DNA from: an uncultured Ruminiclostridium sp.
GTDB taxonomy: Bacteria; Bacillota; Clostridia; Oscillospirales; Ruminococcaceae
Length of the DNA: 32,754 nt
Reading direction: 5' to 3'
Assembly (NCBI GenBank): GCA_905235805.1
Contig: CAJOMV010000027.1
Span: 1-32,754, forward strand
Below, piece by piece: positions 1 through 8,997 of this stretch. The translations under genes were made by a program, and so were the position numbers. The first letter of the stretch is position 1. Every line of letters starts with the position of its first letter. The notes below the pieces were generated by a model that was not told where the DNA came from, made no database searches, and worked only from the letters and a program-made list of their open reading frames with translations.

Positions 1-321
1 GCTCAGGACAGCATGAAGACCGAAGCACCGCAGTTCAGCGTGGGTGATACCGTAAAGGTACACGTTCGTATCTCGGAGGGCGACAAGTCCCGTATTCAGG
101 TCTTCGAAGGCACAGTTATCGCCAAGAAGCACGGCGGTATCAACGAGACATTCACAGTCAGAAGAGTGGCACACGGCGTAGGTATCGAGAGAGTATTCCC
201 GATCCACAGCCCCTCTGTTGACAAGGTCGAAGTCGTAAGAGAAGGCGTAGTCCGCAGAGCAAAGCTTTACTATCTGAGAGACAGAGTAGGTAAGGCTGCA
301 AAGGTAAAGGGCAAGTATTGA
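1..321 (+). CDS. rplS: 50S ribosomal protein L19, 5' end truncated by window edge
   Basis: L19 sits at the 30S-50S interface of the ribosome. The visible 107 residues cover nearly the whole protein: [20 protein letters not shown], then the QVFEGTVIA and [10 protein letters not shown] blocks, and the basic end [20 protein letters not shown], all typical of bacterial L19. The frame is open from base 1 (AQDS before the first Met at 13), and the family normally has some 10-15 more N-terminal residues, so the real start lies upstream of the window. RbgA/YlqF, also a 50S-assembly factor, lies two genes downstream, as near rplS in Bacillus. Confidence 0.96.
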   Translation, partial: AQDSMKTEAPQFSVGDTVKVHVRISEGDKSRIQVFEGTVIAKKHGGINETFTVRRVAHGVGIERVFPIHSPSVDKVEVVREGVVRRAKLYYLRDRVGKAAKVKGKY

Positions 322-351
322 TAGCCCGTATTCCGGAAAGACGAAAGGGTG

Positions 352-369
352 ATAACGGGAAACCGTTAT
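352..369 (+). other. Perfect hairpin with GAAA tetraloop in the rplS-lepB gap
   Basis: Bases 352-358 (ataacgg) pair perfectly with 363-369 (ccgttat) around a gaaa loop, giving a 7-bp stem with a GNRA-type loop. No run of T follows, so it is not a canonical intrinsic terminator. A second weaker inverted repeat (tcgttc ... gaacga) lies just downstream, before lepB. It may be an mRNA-stability or processing structure between a highly expressed ribosomal gene and lepB; that role is inference. Confidence 0.5.
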
Positions 370-427
370 TGCCTGTATTCGTTCTTTTGCTTCGGAAATA
401 TGAACGAGATTTATTTAACGGGCGGGG

Positions 428-1081
428 GTGAGCGGATTGGACGAAGAAGTCATGACGGCTGCGGAAAGCGCTGAGACCGGTGAGCTTCCAAAGACAAAGC
501 CATACGGTATAGCAGCGGATCTGTACGATTGGTTCGACAATATTTTTTACGGGCTGCTCATACTCGCGTTCCTGTTCGTGCTTGTGACCCGAACCACTTC
601 GGTAGACGGCACCTCGATGGTCCCTACGCTGGAGGACAAACAGCTCCTGCTGGTGTGGGACGCGGGCTATGAGCCGGCATACAACGATATAGTGGTGGTT
701 TGGTCGGATACCCTCCCGAACGATAAAGACGGAGCCGGCAAGGCTATAGTCAAGCGCGTTATAGGACTTCCCGGCGATACCATAAATATAGATTACTGGG
801 CAGGCACCGTGAAAAGAAACGGGGAAGTGCTCAACATAACGTCGAGGGACGGCGTGCTGTACGAGGACGGACACATGATAAACGACTTCACCCGTACAGA
901 TGAAGGTCAGGGCGGTGATTTCACAGTGCCGGAAAACTGCTTGTTCGTAATGGGGGATAACAGGAACGGTTCTACCGACAGCCGCTCACGGCTGATCGGC
1001 TTTATCGACAAGCGCTATGTGGTCGGAAAGGCGTATTTCCGCCTCTATCCCTTTGACAAGCTCGGCGGGCTGTACGATTGA
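428..1081 (+). CDS. lepB: Signal peptidase I
   Basis: A membrane-bound Ser/Lys protease that removes signal peptides from exported proteins. One N-terminal membrane segment spans about residues 38-54 (IFYGLLILAFLFVLVT). The catalytic Ser is in GTSMVPTL (Ser63 counting from the GTG) and the general-base Lys in IVKRVIGLPGD (Lys109). The C-terminal GDNRNGSTDSR box is also present. The length (217 residues) is normal for the Gram-positive single-TM type. The start is uncertain: GTG at 428, or TTG at 437, which has the G-rich gggggtg six bases upstream and may be the true start. It lies between rplS and ylqF, a common Bacillota arrangement. Confidence 0.93.
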   Translation: MSGLDEEVMTAAESAETGELPKTKPYGIAADLYDWFDNIFYGLLILAFLFVLVTRTTSVDGTSMVPTLEDKQLLLVWDAGYEPAYNDIVVVWSDTLPNDKDGAGKAIVKRVIGLPGDTINIDYWAGTVKRNGEVLNITSRDGVLYEDGHMINDFTRTDEGQGGDFTVPENCLFVMGDNRNGSTDSRSRLIGFIDKRYVVGKAYFRLYPFDKLGGLYD

Positions 1082-1110
1082 CAGAGCTTAATGCCCGGGA
1101 GTGACGGAAA

Positions 1111-1956
1111 ATGGCATACGAAAGCGATATACAGTGGTTCCCGGGACACATGACCAAGACCCGCCGTCTTATCGAAGCGGATCTGAAGCTTGTGGACGCG
1201 GTAGCGGAGGTAGTTGACTGCCGTATCCCGGAATCGAGCAGGAACCCCATGATAAACGATATCGTCGGCACCAAGCCGAGGATAATAATACTCAATAAAT
1301 GCGATCAGGCGGACGACAGCATCACCGCCGAGTGGCGCAGATCCTATGAAAGCAAGGGCATAAAGACGATAGTCTGCGACTGCCGCAGCGGGAAGGGGAT
1401 AAACAGGTTCCTCCCGGTGCTCAAGTCGGAGCTTGCGGAGCTGCTGGAACGGCGGCGCGCAAAAGGCACCGTCGGAAAGGCTCTGCGGGTAATGGTGCTG
1501 GGTATCCCGAATGTCGGGAAATCCTCCTTCATCAACCGCATGGCGAATTCCCGCAAGACAAGGGTCGAGGACAGACCCGGAGTTACCCGCGGAAAGCAGT
1601 GGGTGACCATAGACAAGGAGGTCGAGCTCCTAGATATGCCCGGGATACTGTGGCCGAAGTTCGATGATAAACAGGCTGCGCTGAAGCTCGCTTTCACGGG
1701 CGCCATAAAGGACGACGTGACCGACGCGGAGAGCCTTGCGGCGGAGCTGGGAGCGATACTCGCGGAGAATTACCCGGAGCGGCTGAAGGAACGCTACAAG
1801 CTCGATACCCTCGACGGGGATCTGCTGGAGCTGATAGCGAAGAAGCGCGGAATGATGCAGTCGGGCGGCGTACCGGACACGGAACGTGCTGCCGCGGCAC
1901 TGCTTGACGAATACAGGAGCGGTAAGATTGGCAGGATCTCTCTTGAAAGACCGTGA
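1111..1956 (+). CDS. ylqF: Ribosome biogenesis GTPase YlqF/RbgA
   Basis: A circularly permuted GTPase that acts late in 50S subunit assembly. Motif order shows the permutation: G4 NKCD at residues 62-65 comes before G1 GIPNVGKSS (131-139), the PGVTRG region (156-161) and G3 DMPG (175-178). The N-terminal IQWFPGHMTKTRR is the family signature. The length of 281 residues matches Bacillus RbgA. Its 3' end overlaps the rnhB start region, which suggests translational coupling. In B. subtilis the same rplS-ylqF-rnhB order occurs. Confidence 0.96.
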   Translation: MAYESDIQWFPGHMTKTRRLIEADLKLVDAVAEVVDCRIPESSRNPMINDIVGTKPRIIILNKCDQADDSITAEWRRSYESKGIKTIVCDCRSGKGINRFLPVLKSELAELLERRRAKGTVGKALRVMVLGIPNVGKSSFINRMANSRKTRVEDRPGVTRGKQWVTIDKEVELLDMPGILWPKFDDKQAALKLAFTGAIKDDVTDAESLAAELGAILAENYPERLKERYKLDTLDGDLLELIAKKRGMMQSGGVPDTERAAAALLDEYRSGKIGRISLERP

Positions 1957-2557
1957 GCTGCTGCAGCGGTTTGAATTTGACAGGGAATACCGGAAGAAAT
2001 ACGGCGTTATCTGCGGCATCGACGAGGCGGGACGCGGTCCCCTTGCGGGCGCGGTCTACGCGGCGGCTGTGATACTGCCGGAGGATATATTCATAGACGG
2101 GCTCAACGACAGCAAAAAGCTCTCGGAGAAGAAGAGGGAAGCGCTGTTTGACGAGATAACCGAAAACGCGGTGTCATACTGCATCGCGACGGCGTCAGCT
2201 GCGGAGATAGACGAGCTGAATATACTGCAGGCTGCGATGCTCGCGATGAAGCGGGCGTTTGACGGACTGGCGGAAAAGCCTGACTACGCTATTGTAGACG
2301 GGAACAAGGTACCACAGCTCGGCATTCCCGCGGAGTCTGTGGTCAAGGGCGATTTCGTTTCCGCGAGCATAGCTGCTGCTTCGATCCTCGCGAAGGTCTC
2401 CCGTGACAGGTACATGAAGGAGCTGGACACGAAGTACCCAGAGTACGAGTTCGCGAAGCACAAGGGCTACGGAACGGCTCTGCACTATGAGAAGCTGCGT
2501 CAGTTCGGCTTCTGTCCCGAGCACAGACGTTCGTTCTTCAAGAAACACCCGATATGA
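1928..2557 (+). CDS. rnhB: Ribonuclease HII
   Basis: Cleaves RNA in RNA/DNA hybrids and excises misincorporated ribonucleotides. GIDEAGRGPLAG carries the first catalytic Asp-Glu pair (Asp32, Glu33 from the chosen start). Further on, AIVDGNK and SILAKVSRDRYM are the conserved RNase HII blocks. No ATG fits the start. TTG at 1928 is preferred because AGGAG (1915-1919) lies 8 bases upstream; GTG at 1886 or TTG at 1943 are alternatives. The gene overlaps the end of ylqF, and its TGA overlaps the ATG of the next gene. Product is 209 residues, slightly shorter than the Bacillus enzyme. Confidence 0.94.
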   Translation: MAGSLLKDRELLQRFEFDREYRKKYGVICGIDEAGRGPLAGAVYAAAVILPEDIFIDGLNDSKKLSEKKREALFDEITENAVSYCIATASAAEIDELNILQAAMLAMKRAFDGLAEKPDYAIVDGNKVPQLGIPAESVVKGDFVSASIAAASILAKVSRDRYMKELDTKYPEYEFAKHKGYGTALHYEKLRQFGFCPEHRRSFFKKHPI

Positions 2558-2955
2558 GCGAGCGTCACGACAGGGGAAGAGCAGGCGAGGAATACGTCTG
2601 CGAGTACCTCATAAGAAACGGCTGGACGATAGCCGCACGGAACTACCGCGTGCGCGGCGGCGAGATAGACATTGCCGCGGAGCGTGACGGAGTGCTGGCG
2701 TTCGTGGAGGTCAAGACCCGCAAGGTGGGCTCGCTGACCGACGGAGCTGACGCGGTCACGCCGAAGAAGCAGGCTCTCGTGATACGGACGGCTGAACGGT
2801 ATCTGCGCGAGCACCCCACAGAAGCCGGTACGATACGCTTTGACGCGGCATTCGTCACGGTGACGGCGGGAGAGATCCCGAGGGCTGTAAAGCTGGAATA
2901 CATAGAGAACGCGTTCGATGCGTTCGGTATCCCCGGAGGCTATGAACAGAATTAG
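2554..2955 (+). CDS. yraN: YraN/UPF0102 family nuclease-like protein
   Basis: A 133-residue member of UPF0102, a PD-(D/E)XK-like fold family often found beside rnhB. The N-terminal GRAGEEYVCEYL, then GGEIDIAAERDG and FVEVKTRK contain the expected E...D...ExK arrangement of the nuclease core. Cellular role is not firmly established; links to DNA repair or recombination are by context. The ATG overlaps the rnhB stop codon (ATGA), so the two are probably co-translated. Function beyond the family assignment is inference. Confidence 0.9.
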   Translation: MSERHDRGRAGEEYVCEYLIRNGWTIAARNYRVRGGEIDIAAERDGVLAFVEVKTRKVGSLTDGADAVTPKKQALVIRTAERYLREHPTEAGTIRFDAAFVTVTAGEIPRAVKLEYIENAFDAFGIPGGYEQN

Positions 2956-2967
2956 GAGATAATATAT

Positions 2968-4464
2968 ATGAATTACAAAAGCACAAGAAACAACGGTATA
3001 AGCGTAACGAGCGCAAAGGCGATAGCGCAGGGGCTCTCGGAGGAGGGCGGACTGTTCGTGCCGGAGAGCATACCGGCTATGACAAAGGACGAGATACTCG
3101 CTCTTTGCAAGAAGTCCTATCCCGAAAGAGCCTTCGACGTATTTTCGAAGTACCTCACCGACTTTTCTGCTGACGAGATCAAGTACTGCGTGAACGGAGC
3201 CTACTCTGACAAGAACTTCGACAGCGGGAACATTTCTGAAATATCACATCTCATGCCCGGCACATACATTCTCGAGCTGTGGCACGGTCCCACCTGCGCC
3301 TTCAAGGACATGGCACTTCAGATACTTCCGTATCTGCTCACCGTCTCGGCAAAGAAGGTCATTGACGGCAAGGAGATAGCCATACTCGTGGCGACATCGG
3401 GTGACACCGGAAAGGCTGCGCTGGAGGGCTTCAAGGACGTTCCCGGCACATCTATCACGGTATTCTACCCCGAGGACGGTGTCAGCGATATGCAGAAGCG
3501 CCAGATGACCACGCAGGAGGGCAGCAATGTCAACGTATGCGCGGTAAAGGGCAATTTCGACGACTGCCAGAACGGTGTCAAGGCGATATTCACGGACGAT
3601 GCCGTAAAGGCGGAGCTTGAGAGAATGGGCAAGACCTTCTCGAGCGCCAACTCCATAAACTGGGGCAGACTTTCCCCGCAGATAGTATACTACATCTCGG
3701 CGTACGCGTCCCTTGTTGAGAGCGGCGACATTGAATACGGCGAGAAGGTGAATATAGTAGTCCCCACCGGAAATTTCGGCAATATCCTCGCAGCTTACTA
3801 CGCAAAGGAAATGGGACTCCCGGTGAACAAGCTGATCTGCGCGTCCAACGCGAACAACGTTCTGACAGATTTCATCAACACCGGCGTATATGACAGAAAC
3901 AGACACTTCTACACGACGATATCCCCCTCTATGGATATCCTCATTTCCAGCAATCTGGAGAGACTGCTCTGGCACCTCACGGGAGGAAACGACAAGCAGA
4001 TAGCCGAGTGGTTCGGCAAGCTGGCGAAGGACGGTAAGTACGAGGTGACGGACGACGTAAAAGCGAAGATAAAGGAGCTCTTCTGGGCAGGCTGCTGCGA
4101 TGACGCTGCCACAAAGGGTGCGATAAAGCAGGCGTTCGACGAGTATTCCTACCTTATGGACACCCACACGGGCGTTGCGTATAAGGTATACGGGGACTAC
4201 AAGGCTGCCACGGGAGATGAGACAAAAACGATCATCGCGTCCACGGCAAACCCCTACAAGTTCGGCAAGGCTGTCTATGAGGCAGTCGGCGGGAACACGG
4301 AGGGGCTGGACGAGTTCACGATAATTGACAAGCTGGAGGAGCACACAGGCACAACGATGCCCGCGCCTCTCGCGGCTACAAAGACAAAGGCTGTGCGCTT
4401 CTCGGGCTCCGTGGAGAAGAGCGGTATGCCGAAGGTCGTGCTGGATTTCCTCGGCGGCAGATGA
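2968..4464 (+). CDS. thrC: Threonine synthase
   Basis: A PLP enzyme that converts O-phosphohomoserine to threonine, the last step of threonine biosynthesis. The 498-residue length fits the long bacterial/yeast type. The N-terminal block is YKSTRNN. The PLP lysine is in GPTCAFKDMALQ (Lys113), and SGDTGKAA is the phosphate-binding loop. It starts 12 bases after yraN with AGGAG upstream, and its stop overlaps the next ATG. No amino-acid attenuator or other leader fits in the short gap, so any threonine-responsive control must act from further upstream. Confidence 0.95.
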   Translation: MNYKSTRNNGISVTSAKAIAQGLSEEGGLFVPESIPAMTKDEILALCKKSYPERAFDVFSKYLTDFSADEIKYCVNGAYSDKNFDSGNISEISHLMPGTYILELWHGPTCAFKDMALQILPYLLTVSAKKVIDGKEIAILVATSGDTGKAALEGFKDVPGTSITVFYPEDGVSDMQKRQMTTQEGSNVNVCAVKGNFDDCQNGVKAIFTDDAVKAELERMGKTFSSANSINWGRLSPQIVYYISAYASLVESGDIEYGEKVNIVVPTGNFGNILAAYYAKEMGLPVNKLICASNANNVLTDFINTGVYDRNRHFYTTISPSMDILISSNLERLLWHLTGGNDKQIAEWFGKLAKDGKYEVTDDVKAKIKELFWAGCCDDAATKGAIKQAFDEYSYLMDTHTGVAYKVYGDYKAATGDETKTIIASTANPYKFGKAVYEAVGGNTEGLDEFTIIDKLEEHTGTTMPAPLAATKTKAVRFSGSVEKSGMPKVVLDFLGGR

Positions 4465-5153
4465 GTGTTTTTGCGATAGCGGATCTGCATCTGTCCCTCG
4501 GAGAAGAGAAGCCTATGGATATATTCCGCGGCTGGGCGAATTACGTCGAACGGCTTACGGAGAACTGGAACAGTGTTGTCGGTGACGGCGACACGGTGAT
4601 AGTCCCCGGCGACATCTCATGGGCTATGAAGCTGGAGGAGACGGAGACGGATTTCCGGTACATCAACGATAAACTTACAGGCAGCAAGATATTCCTGAAG
4701 GGAAACCACGACTACTGGTGGAACACCCTCGGAAAGATGAACAGGTACCTCTCCGAAAAGGGACTGAACAGGATACGGATACTCAACAATAACGCGTTCC
4801 TCGTGGAGGGGATAAGCGTGGTCGGCACGAGGGGCTGGATAAACGACGGCACCGAGGAGGCTGACCTGAAGGTGCTCAACCGCGAGGAGGGAAGGCTCCG
4901 TATGTCGGCAGCGGAGGGCGTGAAGCTCGGCGGCGAGCTGACAGCGTTCCTGCACTACCCGCCCGTGTACGGCGGTGAGACGAACGAGTATATCCTGCGT
5001 GTGATAAAGGAGTTCGGCATAAAGCGGTGCTACTACGGTCACATACACGGACGCGCGCTGCACGAAAAGGCGTTCATCGGGGAGTACGAAGGAACGGAGT
5101 ACAGAATGATATCCGCGGACTACCTCGGCTTCATGCCGGTAAAGATAAATTAA
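4461..5153 (+). CDS. Calcineurin-like metallophosphoesterase
   Basis: A 230-residue single-domain phosphoesterase with the full metal-binding set: IADLHLS (Asp8, His10), PGDISWA (Asp51), KGNHDYWW (Asn82, His83, Asp84), a later FLHYPP histidine and the final YYGHIHGR pair. The protein has no signal peptide or membrane segment, so it is probably cytoplasmic. The substrate cannot be read from the sequence. The ATG overlaps the thrC stop (ATGA), so it is translationally coupled to thrC, with no obvious functional link. Confidence 0.88.
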   Translation: MSVFAIADLHLSLGEEKPMDIFRGWANYVERLTENWNSVVGDGDTVIVPGDISWAMKLEETETDFRYINDKLTGSKIFLKGNHDYWWNTLGKMNRYLSEKGLNRIRILNNNAFLVEGISVVGTRGWINDGTEEADLKVLNREEGRLRMSAAEGVKLGGELTAFLHYPPVYGGETNEYILRVIKEFGIKRCYYGHIHGRALHEKAFIGEYEGTEYRMISADYLGFMPVKIN

Positions 5154-5178
5154 TTACGGAAATTATAGAAATACATAA

Positions 5179-5184
5179 TATAAT
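5179..5184 (+). promoter_or_regulatory. Possible -10 element of a tig promoter
   Basis: A perfect TATAAT in the AT-rich 58-base gap between the phosphoesterase stop and tig. The -35 region is poor: the best match, ttacgg at 5154-5159, is 19 bases away. The SD (acggaggt) and start of tig follow. A separate promoter here would make sense for the highly expressed tig-clpP-clpX unit, but the weak -35 keeps confidence low. Confidence 0.4.
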
Positions 5185-5211
5185 TTTGCAATTTTACGGA
5201 GGTTAAACACA

Positions 5212-6522
5212 ATGGAAGTAATTTCGAACAACAAGACGGCGACAAACACAGTCGAGCTGGAGATCAAGGCTGACGCGCAGGAATTCGAGACCGCGCTCAA
5301 CAACGCTTTCAAGAGAAGACAGAAGAATATCCAGATCCCCGGCTTCAGAAAAGGCAAGGCTACCAGAAAGATGATCGAGGCGAGATACGGCGAGACTTTT
5401 TTCTTTGAGGACGCGGTGAACGGCATATACCAGAAGCTCGTTTCCGACGCTATCGACGACCAGCAGCTCGAGGCAGTTGACATTCCCGATACAAAGGTAG
5501 AGGATATCAGCAAGGAGAACGGCGTTACCTTCAAGGTCACCATTACAGTAAAGCCCGAGGTCACTATTGACGGCTACAAGGGATTAAAGGTCGATAAAAT
5601 TGTCAAGACTATTACGGACGAGGACGTTGACGCTGAGGTCGAGCGCGTAAGAAACAGCAACGCGAGAATTATCGACGTCACAGACAGACCCGCTCAGAAG
5701 GGCGATACAGTAGTATTCGACTTCGAGGGCTTCATTGACGGCAAGCCCTTTGAGGGCGGCAAGAGCGAGAAGTTCAACCTCGAGCTCGGCAGCGGCAGAT
5801 TTATCCCCGGCTTCGAGGATCAGATCGAGGGCAAGAGCATCGACGAGGACTTCGAGGTGAACGTTACCTTCCCCGAGGACTACAACGCCAAGGAGCTTGC
5901 AGGCAAGCCCGCTGTGTTCAAGTGCAGAATACACGAGATCAAGGGCAAGGAGCTCGTTGATATCGACGATGAGTTCGCAAAGGACGTAAGCGAGTTCGAT
6001 ACTCTCGACGAGTATAAGGCTGACCTCAAGACAAAGCTTCAGGAGCATGCTGACGAGCACGCAAAGTCCGACCTGGACAACACCATCTCCACGGAGCTTG
6101 CAAAGCTCGTTGAGGCGGAGATCCCGGACGCTATGATAGAGACCCGCATCAACGATATGCTCCGCGAATGGGAATACAGAAACAGATACACGGGCGTTAC
6201 GATAAAGGATTATCTCGGCTACACCGGTCTTACCATGGAGAAGTTCAGAGATACCTTCAGAGAGCCCGCCGAAACACAGGTCAAGCTCCGTCTCGGTCTC
6301 GAGAAGATAGCGGCGCTCGAGGGACTCGACGCTTCCGCGGAGGAGATCGAGGACCAGTACAAGGAGCTCGCAGAGCAGTACAAGAGAGATATCGACGAGG
6401 TCAAGAAGCTCATCTCCGAGAAGAGCATCAAGCAGGATCTCGCAGTCGGCAAGGCATTCGACCTTGTACGCGACAACGCCGATGTAACGGAGAAGGATTC
6501 CGCCGAAGAGACAAACGAATAA
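5212..6522 (+). CDS. tig: Trigger factor
   Basis: A ribosome-associated chaperone that binds nascent chains at the exit tunnel. The N-terminal ribosome-binding loop GFRKGKA is at 44-50. A central FKBP-type prolyl isomerase domain covers about 158-245 ([20 protein letters not shown] through [10 protein letters not shown]). A charged helical C-terminal chaperone domain runs from about 250 to the end. 436 residues is the usual length. A good SD (ggaggt) precedes the ATG. The order tig-clpP-clpX is the common bacterial one and groups folding with degradation. Confidence 0.97.
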   Translation: MEVISNNKTATNTVELEIKADAQEFETALNNAFKRRQKNIQIPGFRKGKATRKMIEARYGETFFFEDAVNGIYQKLVSDAIDDQQLEAVDIPDTKVEDISKENGVTFKVTITVKPEVTIDGYKGLKVDKIVKTITDEDVDAEVERVRNSNARIIDVTDRPAQKGDTVVFDFEGFIDGKPFEGGKSEKFNLELGSGRFIPGFEDQIEGKSIDEDFEVNVTFPEDYNAKELAGKPAVFKCRIHEIKGKELVDIDDEFAKDVSEFDTLDEYKADLKTKLQEHADEHAKSDLDNTISTELAKLVEAEIPDAMIETRINDMLREWEYRNRYTGVTIKDYLGYTGLTMEKFRDTFREPAETQVKLRLGLEKIAALEGLDASAEEIEDQYKELAEQYKRDIDEVKKLISEKSIKQDLAVGKAFDLVRDNADVTEKDSAEETNE

Positions 6523-6547
6523 ACCGCACGGAAAGGAACGACAGAAT

Positions 6548-7141
6548 ATGGATTATATGAGCCTTGTACCTACAGTCATCGAACAGACGGGGCGCGGTGA
6601 GCGCGCATACGACATCTATTCCCGCCTGCTGAACGACAGGATAGTAATGCTCCATGAGGAAGTGAATTCCGTTACCGCCGGACTTGTGGTAGCTCAGCTC
6701 CTGTTCCTCGAGGGTCAGGATCCCGAAAAGGATATCTCCCTCTACATCAACAGTCCCGGCGGCTCGATAACCGACGGTATGGCTATCTACGACACCATGA
6801 ACTACATCAAGTGCGATGTATCCACTATCTGCATGGGCATGGCGGCATCCATGGGCTCGTTCCTGCTGGCTGCCGGAGCGAAGGGCAAGAGACTCGCCCT
6901 CCCGAACAGCGAGATAATGATACACCAGCCTCTCGGCGGCACCGGAAGAGTGCAGGCGTCCGACTTCGAGATACACGCTAAGCATATCGTGAACATCAAG
7001 AAAAAGATGAACAGAATGTACTCCGAGATGACAGGTCAGCCGATAGAGGTGATAGAGAGAGATACCGACCGCGACAACTTCATGACCGCGGAGGAGGCTC
7101 TCGCGTACGGTCTGATCGACAAGGTAATAGACAAGAGATAA
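6548..7141 (+). CDS. clpP: ATP-dependent Clp protease proteolytic subunit
   Basis: The serine-protease barrel of the Clp protease, which degrades unfolded and tagged proteins delivered by ClpX. The catalytic Ser101 is in [10 protein letters not shown], the His126 in MIHQPLGG, and the Asp within RDTDRDN (171-177). The N-terminus ([20 protein letters not shown]) is the usual ClpP start with almost no propeptide. 197 residues is the standard length. It lies 26 bases after tig and 35 bases before clpX, each with a purine-rich SD. Confidence 0.97.
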   Translation: MDYMSLVPTVIEQTGRGERAYDIYSRLLNDRIVMLHEEVNSVTAGLVVAQLLFLEGQDPEKDISLYINSPGGSITDGMAIYDTMNYIKCDVSTICMGMAASMGSFLLAAGAKGKRLALPNSEIMIHQPLGGTGRVQASDFEIHAKHIVNIKKKMNRMYSEMTGQPIEVIERDTDRDNFMTAEEALAYGLIDKVIDKR

Positions 7142-7175
7142 GGGCGCAGAAGCCCCGAGGAAAGGAATTCGCATT

Positions 7176-8483
7176 ATGCTCAGATGCAGTTTCTGCGGAA
7201 AATCCGATGACAAAGTAATAAGAATGCTGTATTCCAACAACGCCGCGATATGCAACGAGTGCGTGCTCGCTTCTTACCGGATGCTGCTGGACGAGGGCGA
7301 CGTTTCGGAGATAACCGTGCCGAAGAAGCGCACCGCTCAGCCGAAGAAGCGTCACTCCGAGCAGGCTGCGGTAGTCAAGCCCGCGGATATCAAGGCTGTG
7401 CTGGATCAGTATATCATAGGTCAGGAGGAAGCGAAGAAGACACTCGCCGTCTCCGTGTACAACCATTACAAGAGAACTGTGGCGAATGAGGAGAACGATA
7501 CGGATATCGAGCTCCAGAAGAGCAACGTGCTCCTGCTGGGTCCCACCGGTGTCGGCAAGACCATGCTCGCGCAGACTCTCGCGAGGATACTTCACGTCCC
7601 CTTCGCCATAGCGGACGCGACCACGCTCACTCAGGCGGGCTACGTCGGTGAGGACGTCGAGAATGTGCTGCTGCGTCTGATACAGGCGGCTGACTACGAT
7701 ATCGAGGCTGCCGAGCACGGCATCATCTACATCGACGAGATAGACAAGATATCCCGCCGTTCGGAGAATACTTCCATAACCCGCGATGTCAGCGGCGAGG
7801 GCGTACAGCAGGCTCTCCTCAAGATAGTGGAGGGCACGGTGTCGAATGTTCCCCCTCAGGGCGGCAGAAAGCACCCCAATCAGGAGTTTATCCAGATAAA
7901 TACGCAGAATATCCTCTTTATATGCGGCGGCGCGTTCGACGGCATAGACAAGACCATAGCCGCGCGCATCAATTCCTCGGCTCTCGGCTTCGGCGCGGAG
8001 ATAACCGAAAAGAAGGACAAGTCGCTCACCAAGCTTTTCCACGCTGTTGAGCCCGACGATCTCGTAAAGTACGGAATAATCCCCGAGCTTGTCGGAAGAC
8101 TTCCGGTCATAGCGGTGCTCGACGAGCTGGACGAGGACGCTCTGATAAAGATACTTGTCGAGCCGAAGAATGCAATAGTAAAGCAGTACAGCTACCTGTT
8201 CAGCCTTGACGGGGTAGAGCTGGAAATAGAGACCGACGCTCTCCGTGAGATCGCAAAGAAGTCCATAGAGCGCAAGACAGGCGCCCGCGGACTTCGCACC
8301 ATTCTCGAATCGCTGCTCAACGAAACAATGTTCGAAACACCCAGCGACGAGACCATAGTGAAGATAATAGTCAATGCCAAGTGCGCCCGCGGAGAAGAGC
8401 CTCCGCAGATCGTGCACGGCGAGAAAAAGGCGCTGCTGCACCACGCCGAGCAGCCGGTCAAGAAGCGTACCGCGGCGAAATAG
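7176..8483 (+). CDS. clpX: ClpX, ATPase unfoldase of the Clp protease
   Basis: A hexameric AAA+ unfoldase that feeds substrates into ClpP. The N-terminal C4 zinc domain uses Cys4, Cys7, Cys26 and Cys29. Walker A is GPTGVGKT (122-129), the pore loop GYVG (155-158) and Walker B IDEID (186-190). The [20 protein letters not shown] block is the usual ClpX signature, and a LGFG loop in the ClpP-docking region replaces the classical IGF. The C-terminus (KKRTAAK) is basic. 435 residues is normal length. Confidence 0.97.
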   Translation: MLRCSFCGKSDDKVIRMLYSNNAAICNECVLASYRMLLDEGDVSEITVPKKRTAQPKKRHSEQAAVVKPADIKAVLDQYIIGQEEAKKTLAVSVYNHYKRTVANEENDTDIELQKSNVLLLGPTGVGKTMLAQTLARILHVPFAIADATTLTQAGYVGEDVENVLLRLIQAADYDIEAAEHGIIYIDEIDKISRRSENTSITRDVSGEGVQQALLKIVEGTVSNVPPQGGRKHPNQEFIQINTQNILFICGGAFDGIDKTIAARINSSALGFGAEITEKKDKSLTKLFHAVEPDDLVKYGIIPELVGRLPVIAVLDELDEDALIKILVEPKNAIVKQYSYLFSLDGVELEIETDALREIAKKSIERKTGARGLRTILESLLNETMFETPSDETIVKIIVNAKCARGEEPPQIVHGEKKALLHHAEQPVKKRTAAK

Positions 8484-8519
8484 CCTAAAAAACGCGTGGA
8501 AAATTGTGGAAAATAGCTA

Positions 8520-8548
8520 TTGAAATTACATTTCAGTTACGGTATAAT
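8520..8548 (+). promoter_or_regulatory. Strong sigma-A type promoter before the YjfB-like gene
   Basis: TTGAAA at 8520-8525, a 17-base spacer, then a perfect TATAAT at 8543-8548. This is one of the best vegetative promoters in the window. It lies 36 bases after clpX and 31 bases before the small ORF it must drive, so that gene is transcribed independently of tig-clpP-clpX. Confidence 0.85.
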
Positions 8549-8579
8549 TAAGCTACAAGGATGAAGGAGGTGCTTGGAT

Positions 8580-8777
8580 ATGGACGGAATATCAAATTTC
8601 CTCTCCACTATGTCTATGAGCATGGCACGGTCGAATTTGCAGACCGACGCGAGCCTCGCGCTTATGAAGAAGTTCATGAATGCCGATGAGGCAGCCAGCG
8701 CCGAGCTTATAGAAAGCATTTCGGAAGCCGCACCGCCTGCGGACGGACGCGGGGCTCTCATGGATGTAAGAGCATAA
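8580..8777 (+). CDS. YjfB-like small protein (putative motility family)
   Basis: A 65-residue protein beginning MDGISNFLSTMSMSMARSN and continuing TDASLALMKKFM. This resembles the small YjfB family, annotated as putative motility protein in Bacillota. The start is ATG 8580 because AAGGAGG (8564-8570) lies 9 bases upstream; TTG at 8574 is too close. It has its own promoter and terminator. There is no membrane segment, and the C-terminus (ADGRGALMDVRA) is low in structure. The motility assignment is a family label from memory; nothing nearby is a flagellar gene, so function stays open. Confidence 0.72.
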   Translation: MDGISNFLSTMSMSMARSNLQTDASLALMKKFMNADEAASAELIESISEAAPPADGRGALMDVRA

Positions 8778-8811
8778 TAGGGGCTGAACGGGAGTTCGGC
8801 ACAAGCATCTG

Positions 8812-8839
8812 AGACGAACCGAAGGGTTCGTCTTTTTTT
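8812..8839 (+). terminator. Intrinsic terminator of the YjfB-like gene
   Basis: A perfect 9-bp stem, agacgaacc (8812-8820) with ggttcgtct (8825-8833), around a gaag loop, followed by a run of seven T ending at 8839. This is a textbook intrinsic terminator and closes the small transcription unit. Confidence 0.92.
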
Positions 8840-8882
8840 GCGGCGCGGAGTCTGCGCTCCCAAGCGGTATTATCCGGGTAAT

Positions 8883-8922
8883 TCTGAAATAAAAGAAGCC
8901 TGAAGAGCATATTCTTCAGGCT
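8883..8922 (-). terminator. Terminator of the minus-strand acetyltransferase
   Basis: Bases 8897-8906 (agcctgaaga) pair with 8913-8922 (tcttcaggct), a perfect 10-bp stem with a six-base loop. Read on the minus strand the stem is followed by tcttttattt, so it ends transcription of the acetyltransferase gene upstream. On the plus strand the tail (gctttgtgtttta) is weaker but might act as a second stop behind the YjfB-like unit. Confidence 0.75.
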
Positions 8923-8997
8923 GCTTTGTGTTTTATACGGGTAAAATACCAGACTGTATTATATTATTCGATTGATTCTTATTGAGTAAATCAAGCT

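Noticed and set aside
3244..4344. Long open frame on the minus strand opposite thrC
   Set aside because: The plus frame is a full threonine synthase; the reverse frame has no recognisable domain or SD and is a by-product of G+C-biased codons.
7080..8444. 454-codon open frame opposite clpX
   Set aside because: The complete ClpX motif set is on the plus strand; the antisense product is low-complexity Leu/Arg/Tyr-rich with no family.
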